A stretch of 64,000 nt of DNA from JADHLK01 sp038131695 (GCA_038131695.1 JAYPQA010000020.1:16625-80624); one strand, 5' to 3'. Shown: positions 54,638 to 63,883, numbered from the stretch's first letter. Notes: generated by a model not told the origin, from the sequence alone. Translations and numbers: made by a program.

Positions 54638-54844
54638 CCGGATTACGGGCCACAGACCCGTTTGTCTGAAGAGATAGACACCATCAAATACCGACAGACT
54701 GGCGAGGACTCTACTCAAAGGTCGTGCATTTAGTATCTAAAGGCAATTGAACACTTTGAGGCAACCAAAGACATCATGCGAGATATGCGCTTTCTTCCTG
54801 CTGGGAGGTGCAGAATGCAATGGGCGCCACTCGCCTAGCTTAAA
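54638..54844 (+). pseudogene. Ribonucleotide reductase large subunit, N-terminal fragment
   Basis: The frame starting at 54638 gives LSEEIDTIKYRQTGED. After frame changes it continues AIEHFEATKDIMRDMRFLPAG, and then RVQNAMGATRLA to a TAA near 54844. The MRFLPAGRVQ-x-AMGA stretch is the N-terminal signature of phage-type ribonucleotide reductases, which supply deoxynucleotides during infection. Nothing of the active-site barrel follows, so only an N-terminal scrap remains. Two or three single-base breaks occur within 200 bp. Confidence 0.65.
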
Positions 54845-55497
54845 TATAAATCTTTTAATTGAAATCATCAAGTTGATTGGCTTTTGCCAGTTTATCAACG
54901 CTTTTGGTGCTTTTTTTACTGCGTTTTTATGCGTTTTATCAAATTCAAAACTGCGGACTGTAGGTATATAGTTTTTACGCCCCCTCTTTAGATACCAAGA
55001 TTTTAGTAATTAAGACAACCACTCCAATTACAACAAAGCAATAAACCTAAGACCTAAGATAACCTTAGTCCCCACCAGATACTACAGACCATGAGATTGG
55101 ATTTTGTTTGTCGTTTTGTTGGTGTGTTGTCGGAATCAAGGAAATGCGAAGGCCTAATGGACTTGAGGTAGCTTGTGGAGCTTTTAGGGAGCTCGGGGAG
55201 CTTTAGGTCCCCCGATTTTTAAAAAAACGTTTTCCAATCCATGCAAATGAAATTCTGAAATGGCCTAATGTCTTAAGACGCATTTACCTCAAAGAGCAAC
55301 TGATTAACAATCAGCTGCCCTCAACATTCATTGTAAAACAGAGGTTTAGCTATAATTCATCAGAAAATTTGGTTCCATCCTGGTCAAATTGACCCCGGGT
55401 GGGTCCGGTCTCTTATTTCAATACCGTTCAGCCTCCTTGTTGTTGTTGTTGTCAGACCTCTTCAAGCAACGCCCACCTCCCAGACAGGAGTAACTCT
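54845..55497. other. 653-bp AT-rich stretch without a supported gene
   Basis: A hydrophobic frame at 54850-54970 and a perfect short hairpin CTGATT-AAC-AATCAG near 55300 are the only structures noticed. The hairpin resembles a tRNA-Asn anticodon arm, but no D- or T-arm is present. Decayed phage DNA is the likely content. Confidence 0.35.
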
Positions 55498-56417
55498 ATG
55501 GCCCTAGAAACAGGCACATACATCAACTCTCTTGTCGCTACCAACCCAGCGGCAACAGATGCCCTAGCTGCCGCCGATGACCATCTCCGGCTCATCAAAA
55601 GCACAATCAAGAACACCTTCCCAAACATTGATGCAGCCATGTCTGCAACAGAGGATGAACTCAACATTCTGGATGGTGCCACAGTCACCACAGCAGAACT
55701 GAACCTCCTGGACGGAGTCACAGCCACTACAGCAGAGCTCAACATCCTCGATGGTGTTACCTCAACAGCCGCAGGCTGAATACATTGAACGGCTTCACTG
55801 GGACGGTTGATGATCTCAATTACGCTAAGGACCTCCGCGCAACCCAGGAATCACCAGCGCACAAGTTTGACTCTCGATGGGGTAACCTCTGGCATTCCAG
55901 ACCCAGCTTGATAATCTGGATACCTCTATTAGCCAACAAGACTGCCCCTCAAAGACTACGCGCGCTTTACTCTAGCAGCGGGTCTTTCACTGTGCCCTCA
56001 GACACCAAAGGCTTATAATTAGGCTTCTGGCGGAGGGAGGCAGTGGCAGTATCAACCCCTCAGGCTATACATCCCAGTCCGGCTCTAATGGCGGTGACAC
56101 TTCTGTTACCCAAAGCACCCTTGGCATCGCTATTTCAGCTAAGAGCGGCAGAGCAGGTAAGGCCGGCGAAAACACCAGCTCTACTGGCGGCTTCGTATTT
56201 AGCTCAACTGGGGAACTGTGTGTGAACAGGGTGGCCACAGAGGAGACAACGCTGGTGGCCACCAGGCTCTGTAGGCTCAGGTCACGATGGAGGCCCTGGC
56301 TCTCTTGTCGTCGCCGAGTTGACCGACCCCTCCAGCCAATCAATCAGTTTCACTATTGGTTCTGGGGGAGCTGCGGGGAACTCTAGTTACTCAACGCCTG
56401 GGCAGGTGGCTGGGTAG
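55498..56417 (+). pseudogene. Phage tail-fibre protein, frameshifted
   Basis: The ATG at 55498 follows an aggag site. The first 94 codons give MALETGTYINSLVATNPAAT, ADDHLRLIKSTIKNTFPNID and then three repeats of the TAELN-x-LDGV type, the classic N-terminal pattern of tail fibres from marine and enteric phages. After a TGA near 55777 the sequence continues in other frames with NGFTGTVDDLNYAKDLR, SSSGSFTVPSDTKGL, GGGSGSINPSGYTSQSGSN and GGAAGNSSYSTPGQVAG, matching the Gly/Ser-rich distal part. Several indels break it. Confidence 0.8.
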
Positions 56418-56480
56418 AGTTCTGGGTCTTTGGGTGATTAATATCTGACACCATATCTAGTTCCACACGTCGAAACTCCA

Positions 56481-56794
56481 TCAAAGGTCCCCATCGTCCA
56501 TGTCGAGAATGAAAAAGGTCGGTCGTTGTCTGATTTTATTGGTCACAAGTCTAAAATATGACAAGCTTGTTCTTTCTAAAAGACGCGATTTTAAACCCTC
56601 ACGGCAATCCGATATCGTCGGGAAAATAGTAACCTGCAAATATCCAGTGCGGCTGATTTATATCCGGGGAGGAATGAGCTTTTGACCAGCTGTAACATTA
56701 GCCGATATCATTACATAGCCGTTTTCTTCATAGCATTCGCCCTGGAGAAAAAAGCAAAGAAGAACGCTATTGCTAAGGGTTTTAAAATTGCCAT
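56481..56794 (-). pseudogene. Small secreted protein, frameshifted
   Basis: The ATG at 56794 starts a signal peptide (MAILKPLAIAFFFAFFSRANA). The coding sense then moves to other frames: YEENGYVMISANVTAGQKL, ISRTGYLQVTIFPTISDCRE and SLSYFRLVTNKIRQRPTFFI, ending at a TGA at 56481. Two frame breaks are needed. No family was recognised. It follows the Rap1a-like gene by 13 bases. Confidence 0.5.
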
Positions 56795-56807
56795 AGCTAT
56801 GCCTCAC

Positions 56808-57250
56808 CTATTCTTCACACGATATAACTCTGGAAGCCAAAGTGTAGGTCCCATACTCCGCATATTGCGGGTTGTCGTCAAAATATTCAATAAAGGCCCT
56901 GACCACCTCATCCCTATCTTCAATGGAAGCTGAACTGGCATATTGCCTGATGACAACATAATAGCCCCGATGAACGCCAGGTTCATTAGGTCTATCGCTT
57001 TTTAGTTTTTGATAGGAAAGGCAAGCATATTCGGTGTTATCTATCGCCGTGTAAATGTAGGTTAAGCAGATATAGCCTGAAGCAATCTTATCGAAATCAT
57101 CTGAACGAAATTTCGGTAGGTTCAAAGACTCATACTCAGATTGTAGTCAGACTCAAGACCTTGCAGTCCTCATGGATGTCTCCAATCGTCAATGCAGAGG
57201 CTGGGTTGCTGAAAAACAAGATAAAAGAATAAGAAAAACAGCCGCATCAT
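56808..57250 (-). pseudogene. Small secreted Rap1a/Tai-like protein, frameshifted
   Basis: The ATG at 57250 has an aagga site and a hydrophobic leader (MMRLFFLFFYLV, continuing as FSNPASA in the next frame). The mature part reads IGDIHEDCKVL, then from 57125 in one frame FRSDDFDKIASGYICLTYIY, TEYACL and FIEYFDDNPQYAEYGTYTLASRVISCEE. The spacing of the three cysteine regions, the SGYIxLTYI stretch and the DNPQ-x7-G motif resemble the Rap1a/Tai immunity family; this match is tentative. Two breaks occur, one in a T run of the signal peptide. Confidence 0.45.
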
Positions 57251-57313
57251 ATCCTTATTTACCAACGCCTGGGGCAGGAGGCTGAGTAGAGTTCTGTCTT
57301 TGGTTAATCCGCC

Positions 57314-57697
57314 TCAGACAGGGCTTTTGTGCTTCTTCCTTATATATTTTCCCAAACCAGTTTTTTTCAGTAACCATCCGAAAAGATTGGAGTGACATAT
57401 TCCATGAATGTCCATCCGGGGAAGAATTGCAAAATCAACAATCCCTTTGCGTATAAACGCTTCTGGATTGATTATCTTTGTATTAACTAAACTGTTTTCA
57501 GTCCCGTTTTTCTTAAGACAAAGCACCGCCTCTGTCATCGGCTCTACCAGACTGTAAATGCCGTCTCGGCAGTTACGATTTTCTACCCTCACCTAATGTA
57601 GGGCCCATGCTTAGACATTTGAGAGGTTTAGCCTCGTCATCTTGAGCATTCGCACCGAGTGGCAATAGCAAAGTCACGATTAACAGCCAAAAGCGCA
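57314..57697 (-). pseudogene. Small secreted protein, one frameshift
   Basis: The ATG at 57697 gives a signal peptide (MRFWLLIVTLLLPLGANAQ) and DDEAKPLKCLSMGPTLGEG. Near 57590 the frame changes and continues as RVENRNCRDGIYSLVEPMTE, AVLCLKKNGTENSLVNTKII and GKYIRKKHKSPV to the stop at 57314. Three cysteines suggest disulfides in the periplasm. Family unknown. Confidence 0.55.
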
Positions 57698-57788
57698 TTT
57701 GTTGACCTTTAGTATGGACCATTACCCCAAAAGAGCAGAAACAAAAAAACTAGACTGAATTCGATTTACGATCATTTTTTCGCCCGGT

Positions 57789-58406
57789 TCAATTTCGGGA
57801 ATGTCTATATCCAATAGCAGTGCAATTATAAACTTGAGTTCCATCTAAAGAACCGTAAAGAACTGTTTCCCAGACCCTCCCGCGCTCTAAATCAACAATA
57901 ATCGAGGTCAATCTAGTGGCTTCATCGATTTTTTGTTGCTTACGTTTTTCAGTCATAAATTCAACGATGTCCGTGATGCCTTGTTGCTTGGTATATTCCA
58001 AGACCCAAGAACAATCCTGCGCTTGAGATATATCAACATCACTTTTGTCGACTTCTGTAATGTATTGATATAAAATTTCATTTTTAGGAAGTGTCTGATA
58101 TTGCCTGATTTGCATTCGCCGGTCACTAGCTAAGGCATGAGAAAGCAAATAATCAGTTTTGTTCTGATAGCAATACTTATCCGCCGAGTTAATGGGCCTC
58201 AAATTACTCTCGAAACAAGTGAGACTATAGACCTCAAATCTTGAAATCGCAGTTTCAAATTCTTTGTTATTTTGCCAAGATTTTGGCAAATGAACTGCAT
58301 AGCCCAAATAAATCAGGCCCCCATTTCTCTCCCTACCCACTAATTCAAAGGGATAAGTTTTATTATCATTCCTCAACATAAGCTTTTCATTGAACATATA
58401 AGTCAC
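57789..58406 (-). CDS. Hypothetical protein, possibly missing its signal peptide
   Basis: A 205-residue frame without recognised domains. It contains cysteines in SLTCFESN, DKYCYQNK and QDCSWV and a basic helix (FMTEKRKQQKIDEATRL). It opens with a GTG (58406) or ATG (58397), neither with a good ribosome-binding site. Upstream in the same frame an in-frame TGA follows SCSSE, and about 120 bp upstream a leader-like MKFYQKLSLAAF begins at 58526 in another frame. By analogy with its neighbours, the gene probably once had a signal peptide that is now out of frame. Confidence 0.5.
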   Translation of the reverse strand: MTYMFNEKLMLRNDNKTYPFELVGRERNGGLIYLGYAVHLPKSWQNNKEFETAISRFEVYSLTCFESNLRPINSADKYCYQNKTDYLLSHALASDRRMQIRQYQTLPKNEILYQYITEVDKSDVDISQAQDCSWVLEYTKQQGITDIVEFMTEKRKQQKIDEATRLTSIIVDLERGRVWETVLYGSLDGTQVYNCTAIGYRHSRN

Positions 58407-58620
58407 CGGCTTGTCATTGTTTCATTCAGATGAACAAGAAAAAGCCCAGAAAATGCATAGGCATTGAAGATAGCCCCAATGAAATATTAAAATGCCGCTA
58501 AAGATAGCTTTTGGTAAAATTTCATTGTAGCATCCTCGGTTTTAATTTTTTTCCCTACCCTTACAAAAACTAACAACCACGGTTAGAGCAAGTCTAGGCC
58601 TAAGATACCCTATTCGCAAT

Positions 58621-58803
58621 CTTGGGCAGTATGGGGTCGTGCCTGACATTAACCCTTATAATCTGCCTCTCAATGCGTTCTCAGCTGCACTAAATGTGCG
58701 CTTCGATGAGGGCAAGGTCCGCCGCAGTCCTATATTCCGTAATGTCAAAGCCAGCCTGGACTTTCTCAGGCCAAATGAAGGCACCCATAGCTGGGGCCAA
58801 TAG
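58621..58803 (+). pseudogene. Phage virion-type protein, N-terminal fragment
   Basis: The plus strand reads LGQYGVVPDINPYNLPLNAF, then SAALNVRFDEGKVRRSPIFR. This is the N-terminal pattern of a phage structural protein family common in marine podoviruses (stabilisation/tail tubular region; name given from memory of the pattern). It ends at a TAG at 58801 after an unrelated stretch and overlaps the holin-like gene on the other strand, so the two were joined by a rearrangement. Confidence 0.5.
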
Positions 58804-59019
58804 AGCAATGAGAGCTACCTCGTCTTTCCAAGATGAGGCTGTGGCATCGATGGCAGACTTCTCCCAGTCGATATCCCCAGTGGCCACCTTCTCTGCAATC
58901 ACCGCCCTGCTCTGGGCTTCTGCAACTTGGGCCTTGGCGTTTGCCTTGGTCTTCTCCACCTTGCCTTCAAGCCAGGTGCTGGCCAGCTGTGAAACTGGTC
59001 CGATGAGTAAATTGAGCAT
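58690..59019 (-). CDS. Phage holin-like small membrane protein
   Basis: The start MLNLLIGPVSQLASTWLEGK at the ATG 59019 is followed by a charged helix (KVEKTKANAKAQVAEAQS). Then comes SWKDEVALIALLAPAMGAFI with one membrane segment (about residues 72-90) and a short tail. The order (amphipathic helix, SWKDE, hydrophobic segment) is seen in small lysis-module proteins of marine phages. The last ~15 residues overlap the phage virion fragment on the opposite strand and may not be original. Confidence 0.55.
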   Translation of the reverse strand: MLNLLIGPVSQLASTWLEGKVEKTKANAKAQVAEAQSRAVIAEKVATGDIDWEKSAIDATASSWKDEVALIALLAPAMGAFIWPEKVQAGFDITEYRTAADLALIEAHI

Positions 59020-59032
59020 TGTTCTTTCCTTG

Positions 59033-59487
59033 TTATCCTTGAGCAGCTGTTGCTTCGACCACAAACCAAATGATGGCCCCAATAACTGCTGCGCCTATGG
59101 CTATGAGGACTGCTATTGCAGCCCCTTCAGTAATCTTGCGGATACGGGCTTTTCTCTCAGCCTCAGCTTGCTGGCGTGAGACACGGCTTTTCGCCTGGAA
59201 CTTCACCCAGTCGTCATAGAGGCCAGCTCGGCCATAAAGCTTCATTGCTGACTCAAGCTCAGCTTGGTTCTTGCGGATTTCCTCTAAGGCTAGGAACTCT
59301 TGAAGGTCGTCGTCTTTCTGCCCGCCAAAGAGGCTGTTCTTTTTCTTTTCGTATTTCTTTTCAATATCGGCTTTTGCATTCACGAAGTCGCCGATTTGTT
59401 TTGCATATTTATGCAATTCTGCACCATTTGGAATAATGCTTGGCAGGACCTGGTAAGCACTGTGGCCATCGCCAGCTCAGCAAGCAT
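59033..59487 (-). pseudogene. Phage-type small protein with C-terminal membrane helix, one frameshift
   Basis: The ATG at 59487 gives MLAELAMAT, then one base is missing near 59460 and the sequence continues AYQVLPSIIPNGAELHKYAK, FVNAKADIEKKYEKK, a charged coiled-coil (EFLALEEIRKNQAELESAMK) and a C-terminal membrane segment (about AAIAVLIAIGAAVIGAIIWF). An in-frame start at 59416 would give a 127-residue protein. It lies 13 bases ahead of the holin-like gene and probably belonged to the same phage module. Confidence 0.55.
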
Positions 59488-59573
59488 TAGACACTCCTAC
59501 TTGTAGTAGACTGTCTCCTTTGGGGTTCTGTGGGGGTTTTGCGGTTGGGAGTTGTTTGTTATAGAATTTAGGT

Positions 59574-60293
59574 ATGAGACACCTCGCCTTTGCCATCATC
59601 CTGTTTGCTTCTGCGCTCATCAGCGGTGCGTCTATTGCTGCTGATTTCGGTATGGGCTATGACGCATATAACAATGGAGATTATGCAACGGCGCACAAAG
59701 AATGGAGACCTTTGGCCGAGCAGGGATACGCACTAGTTCAATATTTTTTAGGGACTATGTATTACTATGGAGAAGGCGTTCCCAAGATTCCGAACAAACT
59801 ATTTATTGGTGGCTTGCTGTTCCTGCAGGGTTATTCAGATGCTCAACATAATTTAGGTATTCTGTATCGTTTTGGGAAAGGCGTTCTCGAAGATTTCAAG
59901 ACGGCAGTTTATTGGTATAAACTTGCTGCTGAGCAGGGTCATGCTCAAGCTCAAAATAATTTAGGGTCTATGTATTTTAATGGACAGGGTGTTCTGCAAG
60001 ATTTCAAGCAAGCTGTTTATTGGTTTAAACTCTCTGCTGAGCAGGGTGAAAAATTTGCTCAGAATAGTTTAGGTTCTATGTATTTTGATGGACAGGGTGT
60101 TCTGCAGGATTACCGTTACGCCCATATGGTTCAACATCGCTGCGATGAATGGAGATGATAATGCAGGTCGAAACCGAGACATGGTCGCCAAAAAAATGAC
60201 CCCAGCCGAAATCCTTGAAGCCCAAAGCTTATAAGACAATGCGTAGCGCAGGAATACCGTGAACTGCGACAAACTAAAAGCAAACTGATATGA
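59574..60293 (+). pseudogene. Sel1-repeat secreted protein, copy A
   Basis: The ATG at 59574 starts a signal peptide (MRHLAFAIILFASALISGAS, cleavage near SIAA). About five Sel1 (TPR-like) repeats follow, with the A-x2-NLG-x-MY-x2-GQGVLQD-x3-AVYWYKLAAEQG pattern. Two compensating indels scramble one repeat (59770-59830) and further breaks affect the last 150 bp, which would end MTPAEILEAQSL and EYRELRQTKSKLI at a TGA overlapping the next start (ATGA at 60290). Sel1 proteins mediate protein contacts, often in envelope or host interaction. Confidence 0.75.
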
Positions 60294-61199
60294 GACACTT
60301 TGCCTTTGCCATCATTCTCCTTACCACTGCGCTAATCAGCGTTGCTTCTTTTGCCGCTGATTCTGAGAAAGGCTTAGAGGCAGCTAGAAATGGAGATTAT
60401 GCAACGGCATACAAAAGAATGGAGGCCTTTGGCTGAGCAGGGTAATGCCGATGCCCAGTATAATTTAGGGCATTTGTATAGCCAAGGATTAGGCGTTCCA
60501 AAGATTTCAAGCAAGCTGCTTATTGGTGGAGATTTGCTGCTGAGCAGGGTTATGCAGATGCTCAATTTAATTTGGGGAGTAAATATTTAAATGGACAAGG
60601 CGTTCCCCAAGATTTCAAGCAAGCTGCTTATTGGTGGAGACTTGTTGCTGAGCAGGGTGATGTAAAAGCTCAATTTAATTTAGGGCTTATGTATGATCAA
60701 GGAAAAGGCGTTCCCCAAGATTACAAGCAAGCTGTCTATTGGTATCGACTTGCTGCTGAGCAGGGTGCTGCAAGAGCTCAACTTAATTTGGGGTTATGTA
60801 TTTCTGGGGACGAGGCGTTCCCCAAGTTACAAACAAGCTGTCTATTGGTATCGACTTGCTGCTGAGCAGGGTGTTGCAAGAGCTCAATATGATTTAGGGC
60901 TTATGTATTTTGAAGGAAAAGGCGTTCCCCAAGATTACAAGCAAGCTGTCTATTGGTATCGACTTGCTGCTGAGCAGGGTTATGCAGATGCTCAAAGTAG
61001 TTTAGGTGCTATGTATGATATTGGACAGGGTGTTCTGCAAGATTATCCGCTCGCTCATATGTGGTATAACATTGCAGCGATGAATGGAGTAATTTGGGGA
61101 GCCAAAAACCGAGAAAGAGTCGCCAAAGAAATGACCCCAGCCCAAATCGAAGAAGCCCAAAGCCTTGCAAGACAATGCGTGGAGCAGGAATACCATTGA
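60290..61199 (+). pseudogene. Sel1-repeat secreted protein, copy B
   Basis: The copy starts MRHFAFAIILLTTALISVAS (signal peptide) and carries about six Sel1 repeats across several frames. It ends with AHMWYNIAAMNGVIWGAKNR and the conserved MTPAQIEEAQSLARQCVEQE tail at a TGA (61197-61199). Frame breaks occur near 60420, 60520 and 60820. Layout, signal peptide and tail match copies A and C, so the three arose by duplication. Confidence 0.75.
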
Positions 61200-61225
61200 C
61201 TACGACAAACTAACAACAAACTGAT

Positions 61226-62294
61226 ATGCATCTTGCCTTTTGCCATCCATCTTATTTGCCTCTGCGCTAATCAGCGGCCCGTCTTTTGCTGCTGATTACG
61301 AGAAAGGCGGAGAGGCCTATGAAAATGAAAATTATGCAACGGCACTTAGAACATTGAGGCGTTTAGCTGAGCAGGGAAATGCAAAAGCTCAATATGAGTT
61401 AGGAATTAGTTATGACCAAGGACGAGGCGTTCCTCAAGATTTCAAGCAAGCTGTTTATTGGTATAAACTTGCTGCTGAGCAGGGAATTCCTAATGCTCAG
61501 TATAATCTAGGGATTATGTATTATCTCGGAGAAGGCGTTCCCCAAGATTACAAGCAAGCTCTCTATTGGTGGAGACTTGCTGCTGAGAAGGATTAGCCAG
61601 AGGCTACAAAATAATTTAAGAGGTATGTATGAAAGAAGGAGCTGGCATTCCCCAAGAGTTACAAGCAGAAGCTGCTTATTGAGGTATAAACTTGCCGCCA
61701 GGACAAGGTAGATAAAGCTGCACATAAATAAATTTAGCAGTTTTTTATCGAAAGGGAGAAGGCGTTCCCAAAGATTTGGAAGCAGCTTATTGGTGGGAGC
61801 GTGCCGCTGGGCAAGGTTTTCGAATTTGCTCAAAGTTCTTTGGCGCTTATGTATCTTGATGGAATTGGACGTCCCGAATTACGAAAAAGCTGCTTATTGG
61901 TGGAGAGCTGGCTGCTGAGCAGGGAGAAAAATGGGCTCAATATCATTTAGGGAGTTGCGTATTATGTTGGAAATGGCGTCCCTAAAGATCACAAGCGAGC
62001 CTTTTATTGGTATCAACTTGCTGCTGAGCAGGGGATACAAAAGGCTCAAGAAAGATTGGCAATGATGTATGAAGCTGGAAAAGTTGTTACCCAAGATTTT
62101 GTGCTGGCCCATATGTGGTATGATATTGCTACAATAGATGAACCTTCATTTACCCAATTTGGAGCGTCAGATAGACGAGACGTTCTCGCCGCCCTGAGCA
62201 TGACCCCAGCCCAAATCGAAGAAGCCCAAAGCCTCGCAAGAAAATGCGTGGAGCAGGAATACCGTGACTGCGACAAACTAAGAAGCAAACTGGT
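61226..62294 (+). pseudogene. Sel1-repeat secreted protein, copy C
   Basis: The ATG at 61226 begins the same leader with a break (ILFASALISGPSFAADYEKG in another frame). An intact stretch of 118 codons from 61240 covers three repeats to a TAG at 61594. Repeats then continue with many breaks to the common tail MTPAQIEEAQSLARKCVEQE and EYRDCDKLRSKLV at about 62294, where the next copy starts. Confidence 0.7.
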
Positions 62295-62362
62295 ATGCGG
62301 CATCTTGCCTTTTGCCATCGTCCTGTTTGCCTCCACTCCAATCAGCAGTTGCGCTTTCTGAT
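62295..62362 (+). pseudogene. Sel1-repeat gene, copy D (leader only)
   Basis: Immediately after copy C a fourth leader begins (MRHLAF, continuing AIVLFASTPISSCAF with one frame change) and stops at a TGA near 62360. No Sel1 repeat follows. It is the truncated end of the tandem array. Confidence 0.6.
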
Positions 62363-62553
62363 GTGCTTGACCAGCTGCTGCTGATAGAAATTTGCACGGC
62401 TGATAGGCCCAATGTCTTGCTTGTTTGCGATAAAGGAATTTTCTAACGAAGACGGTAACATTTGATCTAAGGACAGATGGTATGAACCTTTTGTATTGAC
62501 GGTAAACCACTGGATGAAATCAACCTTGGCTATTCTACGAAGTCAGTAAAAAT

Positions 62554-62703
62554 ATGAAGACAAAGAGGAAGATGCTGGTTATTAGAGATGACTTGTCTTC
62601 TGTGGCATATCGTTACAAAAGAGAAAGAGGCTTTGATCGAAAGAAGGGTTACTCTTGGTCAGAAGATAAGTTTTATTGCGAGATTGGGCGAGTCCAAGAG
62701 TAG
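62554..62703 (+). CDS. Short hypothetical gene or fragment
   Basis: A 49-codon frame (MKTKRKMLVIRDDLSSVAYR, ending FYCEIGRVQE) with basic, protein-like content. Upstream a second coding-like stretch reads IDGKPLDEINLGYSTKSVK in another frame. It may be the remnant of a larger phage gene. Nothing was recognised. Confidence 0.3.
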   Translation: MKTKRKMLVIRDDLSSVAYRYKRERGFDRKKGYSWSEDKFYCEIGRVQE

Positions 62704-62744
62704 CAGAACTACAAAGATTGCTGATAGCCTCTCAACACCACCCC

Positions 62745-62923
62745 CTACCTCATAAACAGAACAACCGCAGCCATCACTACAGTCAGGGTCAGAGGCCATA
62801 ACCATAAGCCTCCAGCCTCCGCGGCCGCTTATCCAGCTGGTCTGGCTTGTCCTGCACAGTTTGATACCGAATTGCGCATTCTCGCTCATGTGCGCCTCGG
62901 AGCTGAGCTTGTGTATCCATCAT
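62745..62923 (-). pseudogene. XhlA-like small phage membrane protein, frameshifted
   Basis: The tandem ATGs at 62923/62920 give MMDTQAQLRGAHERECAIRY and DKPDQLDKR, then RLEA. After a TGA at 62789 another frame continues LTVVMAAVVLFMR, a membrane helix, to a TAG at 62745. The AHERECAIRYQ-x8-LDKRL-x-RLE pattern followed by one membrane helix is that of haemolysin XhlA-like/holin-associated proteins in phage lysis modules. Confidence 0.55.
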
Positions 62924-63037
62924 CAGCTCCCATTGTCATATGCAGGAAGTCCCAGAAGCGATGTGGGGGTGCGCTTGCCTTCTGGAACTCCTGCGTTGAT
63001 TGAGGATGAAGTAGCTGATGTTGAAATTGCCGCTGGA

Positions 63038-63814
63038 GGCTTGGATGTTTGTTTAGAGACCCCTTATCACTTCCTGCCCCTTTTTGTTTTTCTGGACTTT
63101 TCCTGAGCCCCCTCATCCATCTTGCATCTTAGAGTCCTTACGGACTCAGAGAAGTCCCTTCTCTGAGTATCTCTCCAGTTTTGTCCTTCTTTCCCCCACT
63201 CAGTGACTCTTAAAACACGATTAAGAGGCCCCTTTAGTTCTTCACACAATGCCCCCTTGAGGACAAGAAAAATCTCAAGGCTCATCAGCTGCATTCTTAT
63301 GCGTCTTAGTATACCCAGGTGGGCCTCATTGATTGCTAAAGAATTCTACCTATACCCCCACCGCTACACTATAAATCTATAGGGGTAAACCCAAGGACAA
63401 ATGGTTTTTGTCTAGGGGAGCTCATGTCATCTAAAGGCAACCAAAGACCTTGAAGGATTTGTTGGAGAGAGGTGTGGTGTGGTCGTTCCGGGCCTGATCT
63501 ATGGACAATAGATAACAAAAGAGAGGGTGTAGAAGAGGGCTGGGCTATTTCTTTGCAGCTCTGTTCTTTCTGCAACAAGCGACAACAACCAGTCCCTTTA
63601 ACCCTTTTTTGAAAACCTGTCTGTCGCCCACCCCCAGGGAGGGACTTTAGCAAGGCCCTTGAGATAATCTCCGGTACGACATCTGTGTATAACAAACGGG
63701 CCTGTTGACTGCAGAGGCTGTTTGTCCTGAGCTGTTGTTGCTCGGGGAAGCTGACTTCGGGTTGACGCAGGAGTCTAGGAAAACTCAGAACTCATCCGGC
63801 GCCCAATTTGCCCA
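63038..63814 (-). repeat. Long inverted repeat, right arm (~775 bp)
   Basis: Reverse complement of 52855-53606 from GGCTTGGATG to the attachment core. It is about 25 bp longer overall than the left arm because of many small insertions. The hairpin GAGTCC-GTAA-GGACTC near 63140 is intact here. Confidence 0.85.
63792..63814 (+). repeat. Right attachment-site repeat (attR)
   Basis: CTCATCCGGCGCCC followed by AATTTGCCC matches attL at 51542 in direct orientation apart from one substitution and one inserted base. It is not followed by a tRNA body. A second integrase starts 70 bases further on. Confidence 0.75.
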
Positions 63815-63883
63815 GCACATCATGTGCTAACACATTGTAATTGATGCATTGTTATGTGTTTCAATTGGATGTGGGTAGACCAG

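Larger units (their letters stand above)
51542..63814. mobile_element. Decayed phage-derived integrative island in tRNA-Thr
   Basis: A ~12.3-kb island lies between two directly repeated copies of the tRNA-Thr 3' end (51542-51563 and 63792-63814, differing by a substitution and one inserted base). It starts with a broken tyrosine integrase, has lower GC and lower gene density than the chromosome, and contains phage relics on both strands. Two nested inverted repeats organise it. Nearly every gene in it is frameshifted or interrupted. The right boundary is followed by a second integrase, so more elements probably sit in tandem. Confidence 0.85.

Noticed and set aside
54747..54971. Hydrophobic 74-codon plus-strand frame
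   Set aside because: Its first third is the ribonucleotide reductase remnant read in the wrong frame, so the frame as a whole is not a gene.
55280..55320. Hairpin resembling a tRNA-Asn (GTT) anticodon arm on the minus strand
   Set aside because: No acceptor, D- or T-arm can be built around it.
63369..63695. Minus-strand 108-codon frame inside the right long inverted-repeat arm
   Set aside because: The equivalent part of the left arm is not open in the same way, and the amino-acid content is low-complexity; the repeat looks non-coding.
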